A DNA stretch of 5,501 nt from SZUA-217 sp036446835 (lineage in GTDB: Bacteria; Actinomycetota; Acidimicrobiia; Spongiisociales; ZC4RG35). Shown here one piece after another: positions 1 to 5,390 of this stretch; the first letter of the stretch is position 1, and each line of letters opens with the position of its first letter. Made by a program: the position numbers and the translations under genes. The notes under the pieces are model-generated. The model was not told where the DNA came from. It saw only the letters and a list, made by a program, of their open reading frames with translations, and ran no database searches. The stretch covers positions 1-5,501 of the forward strand of contig JAZFTT010000052.1 in the NCBI GenBank assembly GCA_036446835.1, written 5' to 3'.

Positions 1-216
1 CGCCGTGTCCACGAAGCCGTCATCCGGATTGGTGACGGTCATGTCCGCCATTCCCAGACGGGCGTAGGAGCTTTCGAGAGACGACCCGAGATTGAGGTAG
101 GCGTTGAACATTCCTGCGAACAGGGCAACGCCGAGAACCACGGTGACCAGCACGGCGATGAACTGCCATTTCTGGCGACCGATGTCGCGGCGGCGCTTGA
201 GCCTGAGGGTGTTCAC
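1..216 (-). CDS. ABC transporter permease, MacB/FtsX type (N-terminal 72 residues, cut by window edge)
   Basis: Membrane subunit of an ABC exporter, seen only as its first 72 residues; the rest lies beyond the left edge. The start is GTG at 216-214, which overlaps the TGA stop of the upstream ATPase as GTGA, an arrangement typical of translationally coupled subunits. The protein begins with a basic cytoplasmic stretch (residues 1-17, with KRRRDIGRQKW), then one hydrophobic segment at about residues 18-39 (FIAVLVTVVLGVALFAGMFN), then a polar region that would begin the extracytoplasmic domain (LGSSLESSYARLGMADMTVTN). This layout is that of MacB/LolC-type permeases, in which TM1 is followed by a large periplasmic or extracellular domain. 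The family exports lipoproteins, peptides, antibiotics or signals, or performs mechanotransmission; the substrate here is unknown. No clear Shine-Dalgarno sequence precedes the GTG. The assignment rests on the neighbour ATPase as much as on the fragment itself. Confidence 0.82.
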   Translation of the reverse strand, partial: MNTLRLKRRRDIGRQKWQFIAVLVTVVLGVALFAGMFNAYLNLGSSLESSYARLGMADMTVTNPDDGFVDTA

Positions 217-923
217 CAGGCGAGGTCGTCGGGGTTCTTCGGGTTGTCGTTGTGGTGGGTGCCGACGATCTCCCCATCTCTGAGCACGATCACCCGATTG
301 GCTATTTTGGAGATCTGTGTGTTGTGGGTGACGACGACAATGGTCCGATCACCCTTGTCAGTGATATCGCGCAGGAGGCTCAACACCTGGATCCCCGTTT
401 CGGTGTCGAGCGCGCCGGTGGGCTCGTCACAAAGCATCAGGGGCGGGTTCTTCACCAGACCGCGGGCGATCGACACTCTCTGCTGTTCCCCACCTGACAG
501 CTGACCCGGAAAGTGGTTCATCCTGTCCCCGAGGCCAACGCTGTGGAGGACTTGTTCGGTCCGCTCTTCGACATCGCCGCCGGTGAGCTCGGCAATGAGG
601 GCCACATTCTCGTAGGCAGTCAGTGATGGGACGAGGTTGTAGAACTGGAAGATGAATCCGACCGACTTGAGTCGGTATTCGGTCCGACCGTCATCGTCGA
701 GGCCGTTGAGTCTGAATCCGTTCGACTCAACCTCTCCCGATGTGGGTGGTTCCAATGCGCCGATCTGGTTCAGCAGAGTCGTCTTGCCACTCCCGGACGC
801 GCCCTGGAGGACAACGAACTCACCTCGCGGGATTTCGAATGACACATCCTTCAGTGCGTGGACCTCTGTGTCATCCTCGCCGTAGGTCTTCGTCAGTTGT
901 TTCGCTTGCACTGCCAGATCCAT
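213..923 (-). CDS. ABC transporter ATP-binding protein, MacB/LolD type
   Basis: Cytoplasmic ATPase of 236 residues that powers the permease encoded just downstream. All nucleotide-binding motifs are intact: Walker A GASGSGKT (residues 41-48), Q-loop Gln at about 93 in FQFYNLVPSLTAYENV, signature LSGGEQQR (142-149), Walker B LMLCDEP with catalytic Glu 167, D-loop GALD (170-173) and switch His 200 in VVTHN. The Q-loop region with NLVPSLTAYENV and the LSGGEQQRVSIARGL signature are characteristic of the MacB/LolD/FtsE branch. The length fits that family (about 220-250). ATG at 923 was chosen over an in-frame ATG at 977 because a strong GAGGAGG sits five bases before it and the extra 18 residues do not resemble the family's N-terminus, which normally starts shortly before the LTKTYG strand. 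The gene stop overlaps the permease start, indicating an operon. The C-terminal tail is Asn/Asp/His-rich (HHNDNPKNPDDLAW). The transported substrate cannot be deduced. Confidence 0.96.
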   Translation of the reverse strand: MDLAVQAKQLTKTYGEDDTEVHALKDVSFEIPRGEFVVLQGASGSGKTTLLNQIGALEPPTSGEVESNGFRLNGLDDDGRTEYRLKSVGFIFQFYNLVPSLTAYENVALIAELTGGDVEERTEQVLHSVGLGDRMNHFPGQLSGGEQQRVSIARGLVKNPPLMLCDEPTGALDTETGIQVLSLLRDITDKGDRTIVVVTHNTQISKIANRVIVLRDGEIVGTHHNDNPKNPDDLAW

Positions 924-928
924 CGCTA

Positions 929-935
929 CCTCCTC
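929..935 (-). promoter_or_regulatory. Strong Shine-Dalgarno sequence for the ABC ATPase
   Basis: On the minus strand the sequence reads GAGGAGG, then TAGCG, then the ATG at 923-921. The five-base gap counted from the final G is a normal spacing. This site decides the ATPase start at 923 over the upstream in-frame ATG at 977. It is the only clear Shine-Dalgarno sequence seen before any start in this window. Confidence 0.88.
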
Positions 936-945
936 AGGGTCGCCG

Positions 946-951
946 AAGATA
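946..951 (-). promoter_or_regulatory. Candidate -10 element of the ABC operon
   Basis: The minus strand reads TATCTT, which fits the actinobacterial TANNNT -10 pattern. A transcript starting about seven bases downstream, near 939, would have a leader of about 16 nt that just includes the GAGGAGG ribosome binding site at 935-929. No good -35 hexamer is visible at 16-18 bases spacing. The position is plausible for the gene, but the hexamer pattern is loose, so this is an inference. Confidence 0.35.
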
Positions 952-968
952 GTGCTGTGTGACGGGTC

Positions 969-974
969 TAGATT
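969..974 (+). promoter_or_regulatory. Candidate -10 element for the extended SDR reductase (leaderless start)
   Basis: TAGATT matches TANNNT and ends eight bases before the ATG at 983, so a transcript initiating about 7-9 bases downstream would begin at or next to the start codon. This fits a leaderless mRNA and would explain why no Shine-Dalgarno sequence precedes the gene. No recognisable -35 is present. Exactly 17 bases separate it from the opposing minus-strand hexamer at 946-951. Confidence 0.4.
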
Positions 975-982
975 CATCTGCC

Positions 983-2059
983 ATGCCCGTCACCGAAGCA
1001 CCAGTACTCGTCACCGGCGCCACCGGATTTGTCGCCGCCGAAATCGTCAAACAACTTCTCGAAGACGGCTACACCGTCCGGGGCACGACCCGTGACGTGG
1101 CCAAGTCGGAAGCAGACGGTTACCTGGCAGCACTATCCGGAGCCGGCGAACGTCTCGAATTGTTCGAAGCCGACCTGGAAAACCCCGGCGCATTTGACGC
1201 GGCGGTGACCGGCTGTGAGTACGTGATGCACACGGCGTCGCCGTTTGTCCTCGACGTCGAAGACCCCCAGCGCGATCTGGTCGACCCTGCGGTGAACGGG
1301 ACCAGATCCGTGTTGGAGTCGGCTTCCCGGGCCGGAGGTGTGCGGCGCGTCGTGCTGACATCGTCGTTCGCCGCCATCTCCGGGGCACCCAAAGAGGGCC
1401 CGTGGAGTGAAGAGGACTGGAACGAGGTCTCCTCCCTCGACTCCGGGCCATACGCCTACTCAAAGACCATGGCCGAAAGGGCGGCTTGGGACTTCATGGA
1501 CGATCACAAGGTTGTTTTCGACCTCGTCGTGATCAACCCCACCGGCGTAATCGGGCCTTCGATTGTGCCCCGTCTGAACCAAAGTCACTCGCTGTACGTC
1601 TCCGCGACCAACGGAGAGATCCCCGGAATCATCGACCTGGAGTTCCCGATCGTCGATGTCCGAGACGTGGCGAGAGCCCATATCCTGGCGATGGAGAATC
1701 CCAACGCGGCCGGACGCTATCTGTGCTCAGCCGAGACCCGGAGCATGCGACAGAACTTCGAACTGCTCAAAGACGCCGGCTTCGGAGATAGGTACAAACT
1801 GCCCTCCCTTCCACTCGACAATGCTTTTGGCAGCGTGCTGGTGCGACTGATGACTCGATTCCAACCCAAGGGCACTCGTGACTTCATCAGCCGCTCACTG
1901 GGGCGAAGTTTCCAACTCGACACAACGAAAATCAGGACCGAACTGGGTTTGGAGTTCCGTGACGTCGACCAGACCGTCATCGACACAATGACCAGCCTGG
2001 AAGATTGGGGGCACCTCGGCAAGAAGATCGCGGTTGGTGCAGAGCCGAGCCGGCAGTAA
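983..2059 (+). CDS. NAD(P)-dependent reductase, extended SDR of the dihydroflavonol-4-reductase / aldehyde reductase type
   Basis: Cytoplasmic oxidoreductase of 358 residues, probably reducing a carbonyl (aldehyde or ketone) with NADPH. The Rossmann fold starts with VLVTGATGFVA (residues 8-18), the extended-SDR glycine motif. Arginines in VRGTTRD (residues 32-38) after the second strand resemble the 2'-phosphate contacts of NADPH-using family members. The catalytic set is Ser 127/128 in VVLTSSFA, Tyr 157 and Lys 161 in PYAYSK (YxxxK). NPTGVIGPS (185-193) and VDVRDVARAHILAME (224-238) are hallmarks of the DFR/Gre2-like branch, and the C-terminus has the usual TELGLEF and DTMTSLEDWG elements. 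ATG at 983 was preferred to the in-frame GTG at 959: neither has a Shine-Dalgarno sequence, but 983 lies close to the family's normal N-terminus and just after a TANNNT hexamer. The gene is divergent from the ABC operon. Plant flavonoid chemistry is not implied; bacterial members have varied or unknown substrates. NAD-dependent epimerase activity is a less likely alternative. Confidence 0.93.
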   Translation: MPVTEAPVLVTGATGFVAAEIVKQLLEDGYTVRGTTRDVAKSEADGYLAALSGAGERLELFEADLENPGAFDAAVTGCEYVMHTASPFVLDVEDPQRDLVDPAVNGTRSVLESASRAGGVRRVVLTSSFAAISGAPKEGPWSEEDWNEVSSLDSGPYAYSKTMAERAAWDFMDDHKVVFDLVVINPTGVIGPSIVPRLNQSHSLYVSATNGEIPGIIDLEFPIVDVRDVARAHILAMENPNAAGRYLCSAETRSMRQNFELLKDAGFGDRYKLPSLPLDNAFGSVLVRLMTRFQPKGTRDFISRSLGRSFQLDTTKIRTELGLEFRDVDQTVIDTMTSLEDWGHLGKKIAVGAEPSRQ

Positions 2060-2098
2060 CATCCGTCTCTCCACCACCACGAAATCTCCCACCCCCAC

Positions 2099-2833
2099 AT
2101 GCGTCAACCCCACATCTATGCGCTGACCGCAGGTCTCGCCCTCACAACAGTTCTGGTCCTGGTGGTCGGTGGTGACCCCGCGCCGGAGCCAGAAGCGGTC
2201 TTCACGGCGCAAGTCCTCGGAGAACACACCGAGTCGACTACCACCACGATGGACCTCGACTTCTCCGACGACGCGGCGAAGACACTGGTGTTGTCCGAGG
2301 TCGAGACCGAGCTGACCGAGGATGCAGCTGCCAGATCGACCACTACCACGACGACAGCGCCAGCCGCCCCAAGCACACATACGAGTGCGCCCAAGAGTTC
2401 AGGTACTACGAAGACCGAGACGACCACTCCCACCAGCACCACCCAGCCCCCCTCCCCTCCCACGACGGTTATCGCCGAGTTTCGGTCGGACTACGAGTCC
2501 GAGTTTCATGGACAGATCAACTCGCTTCGAGCATCGAACGGGCTCCCGGCATTGGCTCGAAACGGCTCTCTGAACGCCCGAGCCAGGGACTGGGCCAAGA
2601 CGATGGCCGAATCGGGTGGGCTAAAGCACTCCAATATCGGTTCCTTGGTGCCGCCGTGGACGGCGGCAGCGGAGAACGTTGGCAAGGGTGCATCGGTCTC
2701 TTCGATCTTCAGCCTTCTCAAGGGAAGCGGCAGTCACGTTTCCAACATGATTGGCACATACACCGACGTCGGAATCGGCGTCTGGCGGGACGCCGGCGGG
2801 ACCCTGTGGACGGTCCACGTCTTCACTCGCTGA
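2099..2833 (+). CDS. Secreted or membrane-anchored CAP/SCP (YkwD-like) domain protein with Thr/Pro-rich linker
   Basis: A 244-residue exported protein. Residues about 7-24 form a hydrophobic helix (YALTAGLALTTVLVLVVGG) that acts as a signal peptide or N-terminal anchor; there is no lipobox cysteine, and the protein contains no cysteine at all. An acidic segment follows (about 48-78), then a Thr/Pro/Ser-rich linker (81-123), then a C-terminal CAP domain (about 127-244). Family features in order are INSLRASNGLPAL, the helix with DWAKTMAESGGLKHSN (His 177), AENVGKGAS (Glu 192), GSGSHVSNM (His 213) and DVGIGVWRDAGGTLWTVHVF (His 240). These match the conserved His/Glu positions of the CAP cavity. 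Bacterial CAP proteins are extracellular and mostly of unknown activity; no enzyme function should be assumed. The gene follows the reductase after 39 bases. There is no Shine-Dalgarno sequence; a weak TTGGTG (2034-2039), 17 bases, TAACAT (2057-2062) could be its own promoter, otherwise it is co-transcribed. It converges on the FAD oxidoreductase with 20 bases between stops and no visible terminator hairpin. Confidence 0.9.
   Translation: MRQPHIYALTAGLALTTVLVLVVGGDPAPEPEAVFTAQVLGEHTESTTTTMDLDFSDDAAKTLVLSEVETELTEDAAARSTTTTTTAPAAPSTHTSAPKSSGTTKTETTTPTSTTQPPSPPTTVIAEFRSDYESEFHGQINSLRASNGLPALARNGSLNARARDWAKTMAESGGLKHSNIGSLVPPWTAAAENVGKGASVSSIFSLLKGSGSHVSNMIGTYTDVGIGVWRDAGGTLWTVHVFTR
2339..2467 (+). 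repeat. Thr/Pro-rich low-complexity linker within the CAP protein gene
   Basis: This stretch encodes residues 81-123 of the CAP protein, with 19 threonines in 43 residues, including six in a row at 81-86, along with many prolines and serines. The DNA is correspondingly rich in ACN codons and strongly asymmetric between strands. Such segments usually act as extended spacers that hold an extracellular domain away from the membrane, and they are possible O-glycosylation targets. It is not an exact tandem repeat. Confidence 0.85.
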
Positions 2834-2853
2834 ACCGTCCTAGTGGTGTGTCG

Positions 2854-4446
2854 CTATCCCCGCATGATCGGGCGCAGATAACGCACCGCTGCCACCGGCT
2901 CCGCAGCGGCTACCGCCAGGGCCCCACCACCCAGCGCTCCGGCGATCCCGGGAGCCATCACATCGACCCCACCCATGTAGAGCCCCTTCACCGATGTCTT
3001 CGGTGTGAGTTTCTCGTTGAGGAACCGACCCGGCTCCGAAGCAAGACCGTAGATCGAGCCTCGGTGGGATCGAGCGATGTGATGGGTCGATAACGGTGTC
3101 GACAACTCGGTGAACTTGACCATCGGCGCCAGCTCCGGGTAGTTCTCCAGGTACTGAGCCAGCAAAGCCTGCGACAGGTCTTCTTTGAACTCGTCGTACT
3201 CCTCGCCGCGCTTTTTCCACCTGGTCCCGAGCCAGGGCGTGAAGGGCTCCCAAGCAACGAAAGTGATCACTTCGCCTGTCTGACGTAGGTGAGGTCCGGG
3301 ATCGTGCAACGGATCTTTGAGGGATGGGAAGCTGCAGTACAGAACATCGGCTCTACCCGGTTCCGCGTCATGCGCGATGTCCCAGAGGTCTCGCTCGGTG
3401 TCCCAGGTCTCATAGAACCACTGGCTATATCGGGCGCCGCCATGACGGGCGACGTCCCCTTCGAATCCGATGTAGAGGCTGAGGTGGGCCGGCCCCATCA
3501 CCGCCTCGTCGGAGGAGACAGCGATCGCCTCGCCATCGAGCATCTGGGCGGTCACCGCGGCGCCGGCAGCACTGATGACACGATCTGTGAGAATCTCCCT
3601 CCCGTCGGCCAGCCTGACCCCCTGAACCTTCCCACCGCGGACGACGATCTCGCTGACTTCGGTCCGGACCGCGGTCCACCCACCTGCGTCGGCCACCGTG
3701 CGAAGCATCTCGGTGGCAATCGAAGATGCTCCGCCAACTGGATAAAAGGCACCCCACAAGAAATGGGCCACCATCAAGGCATGCATGGCGAAAGACGACT
3801 TCTTCGGCGTCGATCCGTAGTAACCCCACTGAGCGGCAAGGACGGAGCGGAGGTGTGGATCGGCGGTCAACGACCCCAACACTTCAGCCGTTGTGGCCGA
3901 CATGTGAGGCAGCGCGGCCTTTTCGGCTTTTCGCTTGGCGCCCGGCGCGAGCATCGGAGGAGCAACACGAGCCTGCAGGTAGCCGGACGAGGCCCGCGAC
4001 GCGGCCTTGATCAGATCGAGGTATTGGTCGATGGCCTGACGCTCCTCGGGGAAATACTCGCGGAGCGTCTCCCGAAACGCAGGCTTCGAATTCGGGAACT
4101 GGATGGTGAACCCGCCGGGAAAGTTGAACTCGTCGTATATCTCCCCAACCGACTCCCACCGAAGACGCCCGTCGGTCAGATGACCGAGCAGACGGCCCAC
4201 ATAGCTGCGGTCGGTCATCTCCCCCACCAAGTGGACCCCGACATCCCAGTGGTATCCGGGACGTTTGAACGTCTGGGTGAACCCGCCGGGGATGATGTGC
4301 TGCTCGATGACAAGCACCCTTCGACCCATCTTGGAAAGCAGGGCGGCAGCCGTCATCCCACCCATCCCGGAGCCGATGACTATGTAGTCCCAGGGACCGT
4401 CAGGTATCTCCCGGGACCAATACTTGACCTTCTCAGAAACTGTCAT
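2854..4446 (-). CDS. FAD-dependent oxidoreductase, phytoene desaturase / retinol saturase (CrtI/RetSat-like) superfamily
   Basis: A 530-residue flavoprotein that probably saturates, desaturates or isomerises a hydrophobic polyene or isoprenoid-like substrate. The N-terminal FAD-binding Rossmann motif is VIGSGMGGMTAA (residues 23-34), followed by the second-strand acidic residue in VLVIEQH (Glu 48). PGGFTQTFKRPGYHWDVGVH (53-72) matches the conserved segment of bacterial proteins annotated as all-trans-retinol 13,14-reductase or phytoene desaturase family. Near the C-terminus, GLYMGGVDVMAPGIAGALGG (488-507) is the typical second FAD-contacting motif. Length fits the family (about 490-550). ATG at 4446 is the first possible start: an in-frame TAG lies upstream with no ATG, GTG or TTG between. 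No Shine-Dalgarno sequence precedes it. The gene is divergent from the classical SDR (146 bases between starts). No phytoene synthase or other carotenoid gene is visible, so a carotenoid role is only one option; lipid or sterol-like substrates are equally possible. Confidence 0.92.
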   Translation of the reverse strand: MTVSEKVKYWSREIPDGPWDYIVIGSGMGGMTAAALLSKMGRRVLVIEQHIIPGGFTQTFKRPGYHWDVGVHLVGEMTDRSYVGRLLGHLTDGRLRWESVGEIYDEFNFPGGFTIQFPNSKPAFRETLREYFPEERQAIDQYLDLIKAASRASSGYLQARVAPPMLAPGAKRKAEKAALPHMSATTAEVLGSLTADPHLRSVLAAQWGYYGSTPKKSSFAMHALMVAHFLWGAFYPVGGASSIATEMLRTVADAGGWTAVRTEVSEIVVRGGKVQGVRLADGREILTDRVISAAGAAVTAQMLDGEAIAVSSDEAVMGPAHLSLYIGFEGDVARHGGARYSQWFYETWDTERDLWDIAHDAEPGRADVLYCSFPSLKDPLHDPGPHLRQTGEVITFVAWEPFTPWLGTRWKKRGEEYDEFKEDLSQALLAQYLENYPELAPMVKFTELSTPLSTHHIARSHRGSIYGLASEPGRFLNEKLTPKTSVKGLYMGGVDVMAPGIAGALGGGALAVAAAEPVAAVRYLRPIMRG

Positions 4447-4473
4447 TGCGGCGGCTGATCGGCACGGGTGTGA

Positions 4474-4479
4474 AATCTA
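4474..4479 (-). promoter_or_regulatory. Candidate -10 element for the FAD oxidoreductase
   Basis: The minus strand reads TAGATT, identical to the hexamer proposed before the reductase at 983, and matches TANNNT. It lies 27 bases before the ATG at 4446, so the mRNA would have a leader of about 20 nt lacking a Shine-Dalgarno sequence. A GTG begins eight bases after the hexamer and opens a ten-residue frame (see findings). No convincing -35 was found. Confidence 0.32.
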
Positions 4480-4580
4480 ACCGGTGGCGCACACAGAGCA
4501 TCAAGCCATGGCCGAACTGACACCGCCATCGAAAAGGGCTTCGGGGGGACCATGCCGGTCTGAGCCAGCAATTAGCTGAA

Positions 4581-4586
4581 TAGGCT
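4581..4586 (+). promoter_or_regulatory. Candidate -10 element for the classical SDR (leaderless start)
   Basis: TAGGCT fits TANNNT and ends six bases before the ATG at 4593, so transcription would begin at the start codon. No Shine-Dalgarno sequence is present between it and the ATG, consistent with a leaderless mRNA. The hexamer overlaps the right arm of an imperfect inverted repeat (GAGCC at 4562-4566 with GGCTC at 4583-4587, and inner arms AGC/GCT). No clear -35 is visible. Confidence 0.35.
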
Positions 4587-4592
4587 CGGCTG

Positions 4593-5381
4593 ATGGATCT
4601 CAACGAATACAGGGCGCTCTTTGACCTCACCGGCAAGACCGCCGTGGTGATAGGCGCCGGAAGCGGTATCGGTCGGGCCGGGGCCGAGGCGCTGGCCGCC
4701 CACGGCGCCGAGGTGGTCTGTGGGGACCTGTCCGAGGCTGCGGCAACAGCCGTTGCCAACGGAATCAACTCCCAGGGCGGCAAGGCCCGCAGCGCTTTTG
4801 TCGACCTAGGAGATGGCCCTTCGATAGAGAGTCTCTACGACAGCGTCGACCGACTCGACATCATGGTGACGACACCAGCGATCAACGTGCGCAAGCGTCT
4901 CCTCGACATCACCGAGGAGGAGTTCGAGAGGGTGGTCGCCCTCAATCTGGTAGGCAATTTCCGTGCGGTGAAGGGGGCCGGCGCACGCATGGTCGACCAG
5001 GGTGGAGGCTCGATCATCGTGGTGTCCTCGATCCGCTCCCAAGTGGTGGAGCCGGGTCAGGGTGTCTACGCCGCGACTAAAGCCGGGGTTCTCCAGATGA
5101 TCAGGGCTCTTGCCGCCGAATTGGGCAAACAAGGTGTCAGGGCCAACGCTCTTGCCCCCGGAGTCGTCGAAACGCCACTGACCCAACAGATCAAGGACAT
5201 CCCCGACTGGTACGACGCATACGCCGCCAAGGGGGCCCTGGGAAGATGGGCCCAGCCCGAGGAGATGGCGGGTCCAATCGTCTACCTCGCCTCGGACGCG
5301 GCATCGTTCGTCACTGGCTCACTGCTGGTCGTCGACGGAGGCTGGCTGGCCATCGACGGTCGATACACCCCGCCGCTGTAG
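4593..5381 (+). CDS. SDR family NAD-dependent oxidoreductase (classical short-chain dehydrogenase)
   Basis: Cytoplasmic dehydrogenase of 262 residues, the usual length for classical SDRs. It has the cofactor motif GAGSGIG (residues 21-27), and an acidic Asp 45 after the second strand in VVCGDLS, which favours NAD(H) over NADP(H). The catalytic set is Asn 118 (ALNLVG), Ser 146 (VVSS), Tyr 159 and Lys 163 (YAATK). PGVVETPLT (189-197) and the C-terminal VTGSLLVVDGGW (240-251) are standard for the fold. The structural NNAG motif expected at residues 93-96 is replaced by TTPA, which is unusual for the superfamily in general. The sequence most resembles bacterial SDRs loosely annotated as gluconate 5-dehydrogenase-like or 3-oxoacyl-ACP reductase-like; the real substrate is unknown. 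The ATG at 4593 gives a normal N-terminus and sits six bases after a TANNNT hexamer. The gene is divergent from the FAD oxidoreductase and ends nine bases from the converging peptidase gene. Confidence 0.94.
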   Translation: MDLNEYRALFDLTGKTAVVIGAGSGIGRAGAEALAAHGAEVVCGDLSEAAATAVANGINSQGGKARSAFVDLGDGPSIESLYDSVDRLDIMVTTPAINVRKRLLDITEEEFERVVALNLVGNFRAVKGAGARMVDQGGGSIIVVSSIRSQVVEPGQGVYAATKAGVLQMIRALAAELGKQGVRANALAPGVVETPLTQQIKDIPDWYDAYAAKGALGRWAQPEEMAGPIVYLASDAASFVTGSLLVVDGGWLAIDGRYTPPL

Positions 5382-5390
5382 AAATCAGGG

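Noticed and set aside
924..977. N-terminal extension of the ABC ATPase to the ATG at 977
   Set aside because: The extra residues do not resemble the family, would cover the divergent promoter region, and the ATG at 923 has a strong, well-spaced Shine-Dalgarno sequence.
959..982. Alternative GTG start for the extended SDR reductase
   Set aside because: No ribosome binding site, and the candidate -10 hexamer lies downstream of it; the ATG at 983 is closer to the usual family N-terminus.
1895..2380. A 161-codon minus-strand frame across the reductase/CAP junction
   Set aside because: It is antisense to two supported genes and its Gly/Arg/Val-rich translation matches no recognisable family.
2834..2853. 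Possible bidirectional terminator between the convergent CAP and FAD oxidoreductase genes
   Set aside because: The 20-base gap has no stable inverted repeat and no T-run on either strand.
3289..4458. A 389-codon open frame on the plus strand, antisense to the FAD oxidoreductase
   Set aside because: It lies almost wholly opposite a clearly recognised flavoenzyme gene with intact motifs, its translation shows no recognisable domain, and long antisense frames are expected in GC-rich coding DNA.
4548..4560. Short palindrome GACC-ATGCC-GGTC in the divergent intergenic region
   Set aside because: A four-base stem is too short to support a terminator or operator call in GC-rich DNA.
4508..4579. 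A 23-codon plus-strand ORF (ATG to TGA) in the intergenic region before the SDR
   Set aside because: No ribosome binding site, no promoter-like hexamer at leaderless distance, and no recognisable features; length is within chance expectation.
4433..4783. A 116-codon minus-strand frame spanning the divergent intergenic region and the start of the SDR
   Set aside because: Most of it is antisense to the SDR N-terminus including its glycine motif; it has no Shine-Dalgarno sequence and a low-complexity Ala/Pro/Arg/Ser composition.
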